The notes: generated from the sequence alone by a model not told the origin. A DNA stretch of 45,135 nt from Oceanospirillaceae bacterium (GCA_013215445.1 JABSRA010000036.1:1-45135), one strand, 5' to 3'; positions 19,055 through 28,725 are shown, numbered from the stretch's first letter. Numbers and translations are program-made.

Positions 19055-19432
19055 TTACCCAGCATAATTGGCGATAGCGGGTCTCTCGCCACGCTCGATC
19101 AGCACACCGACATCAGCAGCTTCACTGATGGCCGCTGGTTTACCGATGCGTAAACGCACCCAACTCAGAGAAAACTCCCGACGAACTAAACCAGCGACTT
19201 CCTCAGCCATAGTTTCCAGCAGTAGAAACTCACTCTTACTTATATATTCAAGTAATCGATCACTGACCGCTTTGTAACTCACCGTGCTATCAATGTCTTC
19301 CCCAGCGGCGGCGGCCGTGATATCAACAGCCATATCCAAATCCAAACACACCGTTTGTTTTATCTGTCTCTCCCAGTCAAAAATACCGATCACGGTTTCT
19401 ATTCTTAACTGGCGAATGTACACAATATCCAT
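19055..19432 (-). CDS. folB: Dihydroneopterin aldolase
   Basis: FolB converts 7,8-dihydroneopterin to 6-hydroxymethyl-7,8-dihydropterin and glycolaldehyde, giving the substrate of FolK encoded next door. The 125-residue protein has the family pattern: VYIRQLRIETVIGIFDWER at the N terminus, SYKAVSDRLLEYI in the middle, LLLETMAEEVAG with the pterin-anchoring glutamate, and a conserved lysine in RIGKPAAI. Confidence 0.94.
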   Translation of the reverse strand: MDIVYIRQLRIETVIGIFDWERQIKQTVCLDLDMAVDITAAAAGEDIDSTVSYKAVSDRLLEYISKSEFLLLETMAEEVAGLVRREFSLSWVRLRIGKPAAISEAADVGVLIERGERPAIANYAG

Positions 19433-19529
19433 CTAAAATCTTCCCATTAACTATCAAACACGCATTCTTAGCCAATACCAATGCACCTTTGCAAAACTCT
19501 TGAGCTAAGCTCACCAACCCGCAGCACCT

Positions 19530-20558
19530 CTATGACAGAGGAGGCAGCTCACTCATCGGCCAGCGCGGTTTGGCTAAAATAGTCAAATCGCTGCTCTGCC
19601 CTGCGGCCAACCGCTGTGCTCCGGCATAGGCAATCATCGCACCATTATCAGTACAAAATTCGTGCCGAGCGTAGAACAACGTCACCCGTTCTTTTTCAAC
19701 CATTACCTGCAACTTTTCACGCAACCTTTTATTGGCACTGACACCACCGGCGATCACCAATTGCTTGAAGTGGGTATGCTGCAGCGCTCTGCGACATTTT
19801 ATGGCCAAGGTATCGACCACTGCCTCTTCAAAAGCGGCCGCTATATCTGCTTTGGTCTGCTGGTCTAACGTGCCCTCTTGTTTAAATTTATTCACCGTAT
19901 TCAAGGTAAAGGTTTTTAGACCGGAAAAACTCATGTCCATTCCCGGTCGGTCGACCATCGGCCTGGGAAACCTAAAGCGTGTTCGATCACCACTCAGTGC
20001 CAGCTTGGCGATTAACGGCCCACCCGGATAGTCTAAACCGAGCATTTTAGCGGCTTTATCGAACGCCTCGCCAGCGGCATCATCTAGTGACTCACCTAGC
20101 AACTGGTATTCACCGATGGCTTTAACTTCCATCAGCTGCGTATGGCCGCCACTAACCAGCAGGGCGACGAAGGGAAAAGCGGGAGGGTTATCCTCTAACA
20201 TCGGCGCTAACAAATGCCCTTCCATATGATGCACCGCCATTGCCGGAATATCCCAGGCAAAGGCAATCGCCCGAGCAGTTGCAGCACCCACCATTAACGC
20301 ACCGATCAATCCAGGACCTGCGGTAAAGGCAATCGCATCAATCTGTCGCTGCTCAGTTTTAGCCAGAATTAACACTTCTTTAATCAATGGAATCAATCGT
20401 TTGATGTGATCCCTAGATGCAAGCTCAGGTACAATACCCCCATATTCGGCATGCATCGCCACTTGGCTATAAAGGACATCTCCTAACAACCCCTGTTTAG
20501 TGTCGTAAATTGCCACTCCTGTCTCATCGCAAGAAGTTTCAATACCTAGAACTCGCAT
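19530..20558 (-). CDS. tsaD: tRNA N6-adenosine threonylcarbamoyltransferase
   Basis: TsaD, with TsaB and TsaE, transfers threonylcarbamoyl to A37 of ANN-decoding tRNAs (t6A). The 342-residue Kae1-type ASKHA protein has the N-terminal [17 protein letters not shown], the metal-binding [10 protein letters not shown], the nucleotide-binding LVSGGHTQL and [10 protein letters not shown], and [13 protein letters not shown] near the C terminus. It is divergent from rpsU, as in E. coli and Pseudomonas. Confidence 0.97.
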   Translation of the reverse strand: MRVLGIETSCDETGVAIYDTKQGLLGDVLYSQVAMHAEYGGIVPELASRDHIKRLIPLIKEVLILAKTEQRQIDAIAFTAGPGLIGALMVGAATARAIAFAWDIPAMAVHHMEGHLLAPMLEDNPPAFPFVALLVSGGHTQLMEVKAIGEYQLLGESLDDAAGEAFDKAAKMLGLDYPGGPLIAKLALSGDRTRFRFPRPMVDRPGMDMSFSGLKTFTLNTVNKFKQEGTLDQQTKADIAAAFEEAVVDTLAIKCRRALQHTHFKQLVIAGGVSANKRLREKLQVMVEKERVTLFYARHEFCTDNGAMIAYAGAQRLAAGQSSDLTILAKPRWPMSELPPLS

Positions 20559-20664
20559 AACATTATTCCAATAATTCTGTTAACTATGATTAGCCGCATA
20601 TTATCTACTAATACCCGTCTAGATTCACGTATTGATCGTATAAAAACGCTCAAGTTTAGCTAAA

Positions 20665-20826
20665 GCGAGACCTCAGCATAGCGTCACCAGCGAGGGCAAT
20701 ACCAGCCGAAAACCGCTGAAACAGCGCAGTTAGTGTACCCCTCATTACTATTACTGGGGCAAATGTGTCTACTGTGCCCCCCCTATGGGTGTGACGGTTT
20801 TTAACACCCTATTTAAGGACAGTATA
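20665..20826. repeat. MITE-like interspersed repeat, copy 3 (inverted, diverged)
   Basis: The sequence from CCTCAGCATAGCGTCAC onward follows the reverse complement of the right half of copy 2 (AGCGA, GGnAA, CnGAAAA, AGCG spaced alike) for about 65 bp. A second match, ACGGTTTTTAAC, comes near 20793. The middle differs and contains a CCCC/GGGG hairpin. It lies in the tsaD-rpsU divergent gap, upstream of the rpsU promoter. The right boundary is approximate. Confidence 0.6.
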
Positions 20827-20954
20827 GCTACACGCCCTCTGGATAAATTATGCCGAGAACTCTAAATATTTCTATCGAGCACAACGTAAATAACCAACAA
20901 TTCACCCATCCTTGCCACCCCCACCAATAAATAGCATTTAGCACCTAAGAGTTT

Positions 20955-20983
20955 TTGACAATGACGGGTACTAGCTGTAATAT
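20955..20983 (+). promoter_or_regulatory. Sigma70 promoter of rpsU
   Basis: A consensus -35 TTGACA (20955-20960), a 17-bp spacer and a -10 TAATAT (20978-20983) lie about 85 bp before the rpsU start. This is the best promoter match in the chromosomal part. The rest of the 511-bp tsaD-rpsU gap holds repeat copy 3 and nothing else I can identify. Confidence 0.8.
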
Positions 20984-21069
20984 TTGCGCTCAACCTTTTG
21001 CCTGTGGGTTTTCAACTGACAGGCAAACAGATTGATTATCAATTTAATTAAAACTTAGGTCACATTAAT

Positions 21070-21285
21070 ATGCCTGCAGTAAGAGTAAAAGATAACGAGC
21101 CCTTTGACGTAGCACTACGTCGTTTTAAGCGTTCATGTGAAAAAGCTGGTGTTCTAGCTGAAGTACGTCGTCGTGAATTCTACGAAAAGCCTACTTCTGT
21201 TCGTAAGCGTCAAGCAGCAGCAGCTGTAAAGCGTCACGCAAAGAAAGTATCTCGTGAAATTTCTCGCAGAGTACGCCTGTACTAA
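21070..21285 (+). CDS. rpsU: 30S ribosomal protein bS21
   Basis: This 71-residue basic protein of the small subunit helps initiation on mRNAs. The sequence is typical throughout: N-terminal [20 protein letters not shown] and a C-terminal Lys/Arg-rich helix ending RRVRLY. It is the first gene of the macromolecular-synthesis cluster with yqeY, dnaG and rpoD downstream. Confidence 0.98.
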   Translation: MPAVRVKDNEPFDVALRRFKRSCEKAGVLAEVRRREFYEKPTSVRKRQAAAAVKRHAKKVSREISRRVRLY

Positions 21286-21399
21286 AAAAACCCTGCTATA
21301 AACGGCCCCTGTATAGAAGCAACACATTACAGACTGATTATAACAGTAAATACTTGACGCTTAGAGTAATACAACTCTAAACCAAAGTAGCGTAGTGCC

Positions 21400-21420
21400 A
21401 AGTAACCGCAAGTTACTTTT
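21400..21420 (+). terminator. Weak hairpin between rpsU and yqeY
   Basis: A 7-bp perfect stem (AAGTAAC / GTTACTT, 5-nt loop) is followed by only TT. In E. coli an attenuating terminator lies between rpsU and dnaG; this is a possible weak counterpart. Confidence 0.35.
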
Positions 21421-21438
21421 CCAGCGATAGGTCACAAG

Positions 21439-21888
21439 ATGTCTCATTTACAACCACGCATTAAAGCCGATATGAAAAACGCCATGCGGGCCAAGAACAA
21501 ACCGCTACTGGCAATTATTCGTATGATGATGGCTGAAATAAAGCGTATTGAAATAGATGAGCGTATAGAGCTGGATGACACCAGAGTACTTTCCGTCTTA
21601 GATAAAATGTCTAAACAGCGAAAAGATTCTCTAGCGCAATATATAAAAGCGAACCGCAATGATCTAGCGGACATTGAGCAGCAAGAACTGGAGGTGATTA
21701 AAACTTACTTGCCGCAACCGCTTAATGATAGTGAAGTAGAAAAAATTATCAGCAACGCCATCACTCAGAGCCAGGCAAATAGCATGGCTGACATGGGAAA
21801 ACTAATGGCGATCATAAAACCCCTGGTACAAGGTCGTGCCGACATGGGGAAAATATCAAAACTGGTAAAGCAGCAGCTGAGCAGCTAA
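21439..21888 (+). CDS. GatB/YqeY domain protein
   Basis: This 149-residue YqeY family protein resembles the C-terminal helical domain of GatB (tRNA-dependent amidotransferase). The family pattern includes MKNAMRAKNKPLLAIIRMM near the N terminus, KQRKDSLAQYIKANR, EQQELEVIKTYLPQPL and a C-terminal MGKLMAIIKPLVQGRADMG. The function is not established; tRNA binding is suspected from the fold. It sits between rpsU and dnaG as in Pseudomonas. Confidence 0.92.
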   Translation: MSHLQPRIKADMKNAMRAKNKPLLAIIRMMMAEIKRIEIDERIELDDTRVLSVLDKMSKQRKDSLAQYIKANRNDLADIEQQELEVIKTYLPQPLNDSEVEKIISNAITQSQANSMADMGKLMAIIKPLVQGRADMGKISKLVKQQLSS

Positions 21889-21990
21889 AGTACCTTTTTA
21901 GCACGACGTGTTGCAATGACAAGCGTTAGCTTACCTGCCTCCAAGATCTTTATCTTATAGCAGACAGTTCATTATTTTATCGAGATAACT

Positions 21991-23865
21991 ATGGCCAGTA
22001 GAATACCGCAATCATTCATCGATGACCTACTTGCGCGCACCGACATAGTCGATATCATAGAAAACCGCGTCAACCTGAAAAAAACCGGGAAAAATTATAG
22101 CGGTCTATGCCCTTTCCACAAAGAAAAAACACCCTCTTTTTCAGTCAGCCCCGATAAACAATTTTACTATTGCTTTGGTTGCGGCGCCGGCGGCAATGCC
22201 ATTAGCTTCATTACCGAACACGAAAACCTACCTTTCCCACAGGCGGTAGAAGAGCTTGCTAAATTAGCCGGCCTTGACTTGCCCAAAGACGACAGCCCAC
22301 AGCGAAAAAATGAACACCTCTACCTAGCCCAATTTAAAATTCTCGATCTGGCTGCTGCTTTCTATCAATCTCAACTGAAAAACAGCACCGCCAAGCACAG
22401 CGCCATCAGCTATTTAAAGAGCAGAGGCCTTGACGGGGCAATCGCAAAACGATTCGCCATAGGCTTTGCACCTCCCGGCTGGGACAACCTGATTAAAACA
22501 CTCGGCATGACAGATACCGACCAGGCCCACCTTGAGCGCAGCGGTATGGTAATCCGCCACGAGGAAAAAGACAGCCTCTACGATCGATTTCGCGATAGAA
22601 TAATGTTCCCAATCAGGGATATGCGCGGACGAGTTATTGCATTTGGTGGGCGGATTTTAGGGGACGGCAAACCCAAATACCTCAACTCTCCCGAAACCGA
22701 TACTTTCCATAAAGGCAGAGAGCTGTACGGGCTTTATGAAGCCAAAAAGAACAGCCGAAAGCTCGACAAAATTATTATTGTTGAAGGTTACATGGATGTC
22801 ATCAGCCTAGCGCAATTTGAGATTAACTATAGCGTGGCCACCCTCGGCACTTCCACCAGTTTACAGCACCTAGAAAGACTGTATAAAATAGTACCAGAAG
22901 TTATCTTTTGCTTCGATGGCGACAAGGCTGGACTCAAGGCGGCAAAACGCGCCCTTGAAACAGTCATGCCAGTGATTAGAGATGGACAGCAAGCTAAATT
23001 CCTCTTTCTTCCAGAGGGCGAAGACCCAGACACTTTAGTGCGCAAACAAGGCAGGCAACATTTCGAAGCATTGATAAAAAGCGCCACGCCCATGTCCGAG
23101 TATTTTTTTAATTCCCTCTCTGAAAACATTGATATGGAATCAATCGACGGACGGGCTATCTTTAGCAGCCAAGCACTGCCACTTATTCAGCAAATGCAGC
23201 CGAGCCTTCTACAGCAAATGATGCACGACAGAATCAGCGAAGTAACCGGCCTGTCAATAGAGCAACTGGCCAGTAGCAACCAACTACACGAGCAATACGA
23301 CAACAGCTATCAGCAGATGCCAGAGCAGCAACACTTCACCCAGAGCAATCGACAGACTAGTTATAGCAGACCTGCGCATAACAGCCCAAGAACAGCATAT
23401 TCACCGAGAAAGAAAAGGACCGCCAATATTACACTGGTCAACCGATTAATTTCTCTACTCTTGCATCACCCACATCTGATTACATTAGTCGATGATATTT
23501 CAGACATAGCGCAAATCGACGAAGCCAACACAGATGTACTGGCACTGCTCGTTAAGTACTGGCGAAGCCACCCCAAAGCCAGCATTGGACAAATGCTGAT
23601 TGACTGGCAAGACAACCCAGAACAAGCCAGTAAACTACTAATTATCAGCGAAGTATCCCGGCTAAACCCCTGCCCCGATAACAACTTTCAACAAATGTTT
23701 TTAGATAGCTGGGATAAACTCAAAGAGCGGAAAAATGACCTAATCTACCGCGACCTTAAAAACCAGCAAACATCACTTAAAAGTAATCTGACCACACAGG
23801 CCAAGCAACAGGCAAAACTATACATTGAACAAATCGCCGCTCAGCACAAAAAAAAGCAACAATAA
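21991..23865 (+). CDS. dnaG: DNA primase
   Basis: DnaG makes RNA primers at replication forks with DnaB helicase. The N-terminal zinc domain (CPFHKEKTPSFSVSP...CFGCGAGG, about residues 40-66) is followed by the RNA polymerase domain, with the TOPRIM motifs IIVEGYMDVI and CFDGDKAG (about 264-312). A Gln/Ser-rich linker (about 425-475) precedes the C-terminal DnaB-interaction domain. At 624 aa it is longer than E. coli DnaG (581), mainly through the linker. Confidence 0.97.
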   Translation: MASRIPQSFIDDLLARTDIVDIIENRVNLKKTGKNYSGLCPFHKEKTPSFSVSPDKQFYYCFGCGAGGNAISFITEHENLPFPQAVEELAKLAGLDLPKDDSPQRKNEHLYLAQFKILDLAAAFYQSQLKNSTAKHSAISYLKSRGLDGAIAKRFAIGFAPPGWDNLIKTLGMTDTDQAHLERSGMVIRHEEKDSLYDRFRDRIMFPIRDMRGRVIAFGGRILGDGKPKYLNSPETDTFHKGRELYGLYEAKKNSRKLDKIIIVEGYMDVISLAQFEINYSVATLGTSTSLQHLERLYKIVPEVIFCFDGDKAGLKAAKRALETVMPVIRDGQQAKFLFLPEGEDPDTLVRKQGRQHFEALIKSATPMSEYFFNSLSENIDMESIDGRAIFSSQALPLIQQMQPSLLQQMMHDRISEVTGLSIEQLASSNQLHEQYDNSYQQMPEQQHFTQSNRQTSYSRPAHNSPRTAYSPRKKRTANITLVNRLISLLLHHPHLITLVDDISDIAQIDEANTDVLALLVKYWRSHPKASIGQMLIDWQDNPEQASKLLIISEVSRLNPCPDNNFQQMFLDSWDKLKERKNDLIYRDLKNQQTSLKSNLTTQAKQQAKLYIEQIAAQHKKKQQ

Positions 23866-24427
23866 CCAATACAACAGCCCATTAAATAGCGATGAATTAG
23901 GCGAAGCCTAAATCATCAAAGAATGACTTTTCGCCCCTTGGGGCGTGAGCTTGCTGAACTCAAGGTAACGAGCAATACCCTACTTCACACAGTGACACCG
24001 AGCGAGACGAAATAATTTCCCCGCGGGTCTCTATGCAAGAGAAACTGTAAAACAGCACCCCACCCCAAGTTACGACTTGAATTTTATCAACCCGTACCAA
24101 TATATTGAATACCTGCATTAATCAGAGTGTTTATCTTTCTAATAATCCTCATGCAACGCTTAGATTAAGACAGGTAGTTGGAGCTATCGCTGCTCAAGCA
24201 TTAACGCCTTTTGTTTGAAACAAAAGAGCACAGAGACCCTGCCCTCGAGCAATGATTCAAACCATCCTCTACAACCCAGCAAACGAGTTTAGGGAGGGCA
24301 CAGCAAAACAGCGTAAATCCAAGCCAAAACTTAGAGCAAAGCCTGCATATACCGCTGGCAATGTTTGACTCACAGCGTTATAATTGCGCGCTAATTTTTA
24401 TAATTGTTTATGGATCGTAGGGCTATT
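23866..24427. other. dnaG-rpoD intergenic region (562 bp)
   Basis: No gene is visible. Two short perfect hairpins occur: TTAGGC/GCCTAA (23897-23911) and CGCCCC/GGGGCG (23932-23945). Neither has a T run. The only other recognisable item is the candidate rpoD promoter near the 3' end. The rest is unexplained. Confidence 0.5.
24356..24384 (+). promoter_or_regulatory. Candidate rpoD promoter
   Basis: A perfect -10 TATAAT (24379-24384) has a weak -35 TGGCAA 17 bp upstream and lies about 44 bp before the chosen rpoD start. The nearby TTGACT (24365-24370) is too close to the -10 to be its -35. Confidence 0.5.
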
Positions 24428-26230
24428 ATGTCAAATACTTCGCAGCAGCAATCTCGTCTTAAGGAATTAATCGCCAGGGGTAAAGAACAGGGCTATTTAA
24501 CCTTCGCCGAGGTCAATGACCACCTGCCAGAAGATATCGCAGATCCAGAACAGGTCGAAGACATCATCCGCATGATCAATGATATGGGAATTACCGTATC
24601 TGATGTAGCACCCGATGCAGAAACCTTACTCATGAAGCAGGGCGACTCTTCGCAGGATACCGACGACGACGACGTGGCAGCTCTCGCAGCCGTAGAGTCA
24701 GATGCCGGGCGAACAACAGACCCAGTACGCATGTACATGCGCGAGATGGGCACCGTTGAATTACTCTCACGTGAAGGCGAAATCATCATCGCCAAGCGAA
24801 TTGAAGAGGGTATACGCGAGGTGATGTCTGCACTGTCAGCATTTCCAAGTTCCGTAGAAATCATTTTGGCAGCCTATAACAAGGTCACTGAAGAAGAGGG
24901 TAGACTCAGCGATATATTCAGCGGCTACATTGACCCGGACGGCCCAGGTCCCGTTGTTGCACCTGTGCCTGCTCCACAAGTCGCTAAAACTGATGACGAT
25001 GAAGATGAAAAAGAACGCGGCCCCGATCCTGAAGAAGCCAAAAAGCGCTACACCAAAATTCAAGACCGTTTAGACGACTATTACGCAGCGGTTGAAAAAC
25101 ACGGTCCGCTTAGCTTGCAAGCCGAAAAATGCCAAATCGAGCTAAGTCTAGTATTCTCACCGATCAAACTCTCTCCACGTTTTTATGAGCGTCTGGTTAG
25201 CCGTGTTCGTGATTACATCATTAGAATACGCACCCAAGAACGCAACATCATGCGTATCTGTACCCAGCGCTGCAAGATTCCACGCAAGGAATTTATCAAA
25301 ACTTTCCCTGGCAACGAAATAAATCAAGACTGGTTTCAGCAACTAATTGATGAAAACACTGCATATTCTGCTGCACTTTCGAGTCATTTACCCGACTTGC
25401 AGAGAGCCCAGCGACGCCTTAAGCAAATCCAGCAAGAAACGGGCATAGCACTGTCTGAGCTAAAAGAAATCAACAGACGCATGTCAATAGGCGAAGCACG
25501 TGCCCGCAGAGCCAAGAAAGAGATGGTTGAAGCAAACTTGCGACTCGTTATCTCGATCGCCAAGAAATACACCAATCGTGGCCTGCAGTTCTTAGACCTA
25601 ATTCAAGAGGGCAATATAGGCCTGATGAAGGCGGTTGATAAGTTTGAATACCGTCGTGGTTATAAGTTCTCGACCTATGCTACATGGTGGATCAGACAGG
25701 CAATCACTCGCTCAATAGCCGACCAGGCACGCACCATTCGTATCCCTGTGCACATGATCGAGACGATCAATAAATTGAATCGTATCTCTCGTCAGATGCT
25801 ACAGGAAATGGGTCGCGAGCCCACCCCGGAAGAACTGTCTGAAAGAATGGAAATACCCGAGGATAAAATTCGCAAGGTACTTAAAATTGCCAAAGAACCG
25901 ATCTCAATGGAAACCCCAATAGGCGATGACGAAGACTCTAGCCTGGGCGACTTCATCGAGGACGTCAACCACTCCTCACCGATCGATTCTGCAACCGGTG
26001 AAGGCCTATGCGAAGCGACCAAAGAGGTACTAGCTGGCTTGACAGCACGTGAGGCAAAAGTACTACGCATGCGTTTCGGTATCAACATGAACACCGATCA
26101 CACCTTGGAAGAGGTCGGAAAACAGTTTGACGTTACCCGTGAGCGGATCCGCCAAATTGAAGCGAAAGCATTGCGTAAATTACGTCATCCTAGTCGCTCC
26201 GACCATTTGCGCAGCTTTTTAGACGAGTAA
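24428..26230 (+). CDS. rpoD: RNA polymerase primary sigma factor (sigma 70)
   Basis: This is the housekeeping sigma factor. Region 1.1 ([21 protein letters not shown]) is followed by region 1.2 ([21 protein letters not shown]), the non-conserved acidic region, region 2 ([22 protein letters not shown] and [15 protein letters not shown]), region 3, and region 4 with the helix-turn-helix [20 protein letters not shown]. The start at 24428 gives an N terminus aligned with E. coli RpoD and has AGGG about 6-8 nt upstream; an ATG at 24410 is possible. 600 aa. Confidence 0.98.
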   Translation: MSNTSQQQSRLKELIARGKEQGYLTFAEVNDHLPEDIADPEQVEDIIRMINDMGITVSDVAPDAETLLMKQGDSSQDTDDDDVAALAAVESDAGRTTDPVRMYMREMGTVELLSREGEIIIAKRIEEGIREVMSALSAFPSSVEIILAAYNKVTEEEGRLSDIFSGYIDPDGPGPVVAPVPAPQVAKTDDDEDEKERGPDPEEAKKRYTKIQDRLDDYYAAVEKHGPLSLQAEKCQIELSLVFSPIKLSPRFYERLVSRVRDYIIRIRTQERNIMRICTQRCKIPRKEFIKTFPGNEINQDWFQQLIDENTAYSAALSSHLPDLQRAQRRLKQIQQETGIALSELKEINRRMSIGEARARRAKKEMVEANLRLVISIAKKYTNRGLQFLDLIQEGNIGLMKAVDKFEYRRGYKFSTYATWWIRQAITRSIADQARTIRIPVHMIETINKLNRISRQMLQEMGREPTPEELSERMEIPEDKIRKVLKIAKEPISMETPIGDDEDSSLGDFIEDVNHSSPIDSATGEGLCEATKEVLAGLTAREAKVLRMRFGINMNTDHTLEEVGKQFDVTRERIRQIEAKALRKLRHPSRSDHLRSFLDE

Positions 26231-26240
26231 TTAAAAAATA

Positions 26241-26293
26241 TCAAGAACACTATTGCGCCATCAAGCATAGCTATGTATGATGGCGCCTCTTGA
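26241..26293 (+). terminator. Large hairpin after rpoD
   Basis: A 9-bp stem GCGCCATCA / TGATGGCGC (26255-26263 with 26278-26286) is extended by an outer TCAAGA / TCTTGA pair. No long T run follows, so it may need Rho or act as an mRNA-stabilising end. Confidence 0.55.
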
Positions 26294-26375
26294 TTAAGGG
26301 ATCACTCAAACTACTCTTTTAGTTAAAGATTTATTAATTAAGAACCCCTGATTTCTTATCGTTAGAAACAGATCA

Positions 26376-26452
26376 GGGCCCATAACTCAGTTGGTTAGAG
26401 TAGCGGACTCATAATCCGTTTGTCGAAGGTTCGAGTCCTTCTGGGCCCACCA
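26376..26452 (+). tRNA. tRNA with CAT anticodon, probably tRNA-Ile2 (ileX-type)
   Basis: This is a 77-nt cloverleaf with encoded CCA. The acceptor stem GGGCCCA pairs with TGGGCCC. The anticodon loop CTCATAA has anticodon CAT at 26410-26412, and the T arm is GGTTCGAGTCC. CAT could be elongator Met or the lysidine-modified Ile2. In E. coli, ileX lies just after the rpsU-dnaG-rpoD-mug block, so Ile2 is favoured by synteny. The 3' end is followed by a phage integrase and is the likely attachment site. Confidence 0.93.
26428..26452 (+). other. Putative prophage attL core (3' end of tRNA)
   Basis: Tyrosine integrases of this type usually recombine within the T-arm/acceptor 3' end of a tRNA gene, and here int begins 185 bp after it. 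No second copy of this segment is visible to the window end, consistent with attR lying outside. Confidence 0.5.
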
Positions 26453-26459
26453 CTAACCC

Positions 26460-26615
26460 TTCCAAACCTGATTCATTCTGCTTCAAATCCCCTTAGAAAC
26501 AATACTTTAAGCCTTTTCATCTTCCAAAGGTGATTCATTGTGTGCAATACTGATTCACCCTTTTTGGTGGGTATGGTGGTGGGTACAGCGGCTATCAGAT
26601 AATCTGTACCCACCA
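26460..26615. repeat. Repeats between tRNA and integrase: candidate integrase arm or operator sites
   Basis: A 21-bp imperfect direct repeat (18/21 matching, core CCAAAnnTGATTCATT) lies at 26460-26480 and 26522-26542, with a third TGATTCA at 26551. GGTGGGTA occurs directly at 26566 and 26578 and inverted at 26607. The last two form a perfect 12-bp inverted repeat TGGTGGGTACAG / CTGTACCCACCA with a 15-bp spacer, just before int. Confidence 0.6.
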
Positions 26616-26637
26616 AATTTACACTTTGGATGGATCC

Positions 26638-27840
26638 ATGAAATTAAATGATAAGAAAATCAAATCATTAGTAGCTAAGGATAAAGCATATAACGTATCT
26701 GATGGCGACGGTCTGTATCTATCAGTTAAAAAGAGCGGCAGTAAATTTTTCATCTACCGGTATTACTTTGCCAAAAAACGCAAAGAACTACATTTGGGAC
26801 AATACCCCGAAATTTCTCTAAAGAATGCCAGGCTACTGCGCAACCAAAACAAAGCGCTTATCAATGACAACATCGACCCCACCATTGAGAAAAAGAAAAA
26901 AGAAATCACCAAAGATGTGAACAACTCCAACATCTTTCGCGAGATAGCCTGTGATTGGCTTAAGTTTAAAGAAGACTCCTGGAGTGTTGATTACCATCGA
27001 GCGGTAGAAAGTCGCATGCAGCGCATAGTCTTTCCCAAAATTGGTGAAATGACCATGCTCAGTTTAACCCCCTCTTTTCTCTATTCTGTCTTAGATAAAA
27101 TCCAAAATGAATTCACCGTTGAACTGGCTCACAAGTGTAAGCAGTACGTTGGCTTGGTCTTTACCTTTGCCATCCCCCTGGACAAAGCCGACAGAAACCC
27201 AGTGAATGATCTTAAAGGGTTACTCAAACCTAAAAAGAAAAAGCACTACCCTGCGATCACCGATCCTAAAGAACTGGGCAAATTTCTCAACGCCATCGAT
27301 GCCTATTCAGGATCCTTAATTACGGTTACCGCATTAAAACTGACGGTACAGCTATTGTGTCGACCTGGTGAGTTAAGGCAACTAGAGTGGTCATTCATTA
27401 AATGGGACGACAAGCGCATCGAGATACCGGCCATTAACATGAAAATGAAAGATGACCACATCATCCCCCTGACCACACAAGCGACTGCCTTATTGAAAGA
27501 GCTTTACAAACTCACCGGCTGGCAAAGCAACGCTCATTACGTTTTCCCCAGCCAACGTGGATTCAGTAGACCGCTATCAGAGAATGGCGTCAGGGTAGCT
27601 ATGCGTAATATGGGCTACACTAATGAACAAGTTACCCCTCATGGTTTCAGGGCCACGGCCAGAACCTTATTAGATGAGATCCACGGCTACCCTATAGAAA
27701 TCATAGAGCAGCAGCTAGCGCATACAGTAAAAGATATGAATGGCCGGGCTTACAACAGGACTAAACACCTTAAACAGAGAGCCGCGATGATGCAGGCTTG
27801 GGCAGACTATTTGGATCAATTAAAACGTAATAAGGGATAA
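26638..27840 (+). CDS. int: Tyrosine-type phage integrase (P4-like, Arm-DNA-binding domain)
   Basis: This is a site-specific recombinase for integration at the tRNA gene. The N-terminal Arm-binding domain (about residues 1-85, with VSDGDGLYLSVKKSGSKFFIYRY and HLGQYPEISLKNARLLR) is followed by a SAM-like core-binding domain and the catalytic domain. The catalytic Arg is in CRPGELRQLEW, the HxxR pair in HGFRATART, a later His in QLAHTVKD and the nucleophile Tyr in GRAYNRTKHL. The ATG at 26638 is chosen over an upstream TTG. It ends 2 bp before the next gene. Confidence 0.95.
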   Translation: MKLNDKKIKSLVAKDKAYNVSDGDGLYLSVKKSGSKFFIYRYYFAKKRKELHLGQYPEISLKNARLLRNQNKALINDNIDPTIEKKKKEITKDVNNSNIFREIACDWLKFKEDSWSVDYHRAVESRMQRIVFPKIGEMTMLSLTPSFLYSVLDKIQNEFTVELAHKCKQYVGLVFTFAIPLDKADRNPVNDLKGLLKPKKKKHYPAITDPKELGKFLNAIDAYSGSLITVTALKLTVQLLCRPGELRQLEWSFIKWDDKRIEIPAINMKMKDDHIIPLTTQATALLKELYKLTGWQSNAHYVFPSQRGFSRPLSENGVRVAMRNMGYTNEQVTPHGFRATARTLLDEIHGYPIEIIEQQLAHTVKDMNGRAYNRTKHLKQRAAMMQAWADYLDQLKRNKG

Positions 27841-27842
27841 CT

Positions 27843-28664
27843 ATGAAACATTATCAAAATTGGCGACCTGAATACTTGGGATTATTTATTGCTTTTCTAG
27901 CGTTGAACCTTTGGTATCTCTCATCTATAACGATAAATAATGCTGTATTTCCAGTGCAATATACAATTTTTATACAGATATTTTTTGCTCTTTCAGGGCC
28001 ATTTTTCGGTGTATTTTTCGCTAACAAATTCCATTATGAAAAATTGAAAAAGGATAGTTTAAGCAAAGAGATTATTTCAGTTAGAAAAGCCCTCTTTGTT
28101 TTACGCTCTCAAATAAAGGCTATCAATACATTAGAGAGTATCTTTCAACAAAATAAGTCTGACGCCATCACATACATAAATAAAAGTGATCCTAAAAATT
28201 TGTTAAATCTGGAAGATTATGAATTCATGGTACCCATACTATCGAAAGCGTCCCCACCCCACAGAAACTATGATTATAAATTTGACTTTAATTCCATAGA
28301 CTTTTTACTTGATGAAAATCCTGAATTACTATTTGAACTTTCTGAGAGTGAAACATTCTTTCATTCAACGGTTCAGTTTTTTGACGATCGATCTGATTAT
28401 CATATCAGGGAAATTCAACCTAAAATTGAAATATGTATAAACAAATATAATCTAGCTACTATAGATCAAATCAAAAACTCTATTGGCGAGCGTATTTCCT
28501 TAACGGGACAATCTAAAATGGGGATTGTTACCCAGAGTATCGAGCTATCAACTATTAGTTTGCAAAAGTCTGATCGTCAATTAATGAGCATTCTAGTAAA
28601 ACGCTATCCGGATCACAGCTTCGATCACATCAAGCCTAAAAGAGATAACTTCCGGTATCAGTAG
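27843..28664 (+). CDS. Uncharacterised two-TM protein coupled to int
   Basis: I do not recognise a family. Two N-terminal transmembrane segments are visible (about residues 12-30 and 40-60), followed by about 210 cytoplasm-type residues, Lys/Asp/Ser-rich with helical heptad-like stretches (LRSQIKAINTLESIFQQNK) and a C-terminal part with ISLTGQSKMGIVTQSIELS. The start lies 2 bp after int, with its Shine-Dalgarno (AAGGGA) inside the int coding end, so it should be co-expressed with int. Its AT-rich codon use differs from the late genes. Lysogenic conversion or defence is possible but only inferred. Confidence 0.75.
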   Translation: MKHYQNWRPEYLGLFIAFLALNLWYLSSITINNAVFPVQYTIFIQIFFALSGPFFGVFFANKFHYEKLKKDSLSKEIISVRKALFVLRSQIKAINTLESIFQQNKSDAITYINKSDPKNLLNLEDYEFMVPILSKASPPHRNYDYKFDFNSIDFLLDENPELLFELSESETFFHSTVQFFDDRSDYHIREIQPKIEICINKYNLATIDQIKNSIGERISLTGQSKMGIVTQSIELSTISLQKSDRQLMSILVKRYPDHSFDHIKPKRDNFRYQ

Positions 28665-28669
28665 GGTAT

Positions 28670-28693
28670 TACGCGCGTACACGCACGCGCATA
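28670..28693. repeat. 24-nt alternating purine-pyrimidine tract
   Basis: Every step from 28670 to 28693 alternates pyrimidine and purine, mostly CG and CA/TG steps (core ACGCGCGTACACGCACGCGC). Such tracts can adopt Z-DNA under supercoiling. It lies directly after the two-TM gene, at the edge of an otherwise AT-rich region. Confidence 0.6.
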
Positions 28694-28725
28694 GTGAGCA
28701 GGCTAAAAAATCTAGTGGGGGGTAG

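Noticed and set aside
24365-24384. TTGACT plus TATAAT as a full rpoD promoter
   Set aside because: Only 8 bp separate the two boxes; the -10 may be real but this -35 cannot serve it.
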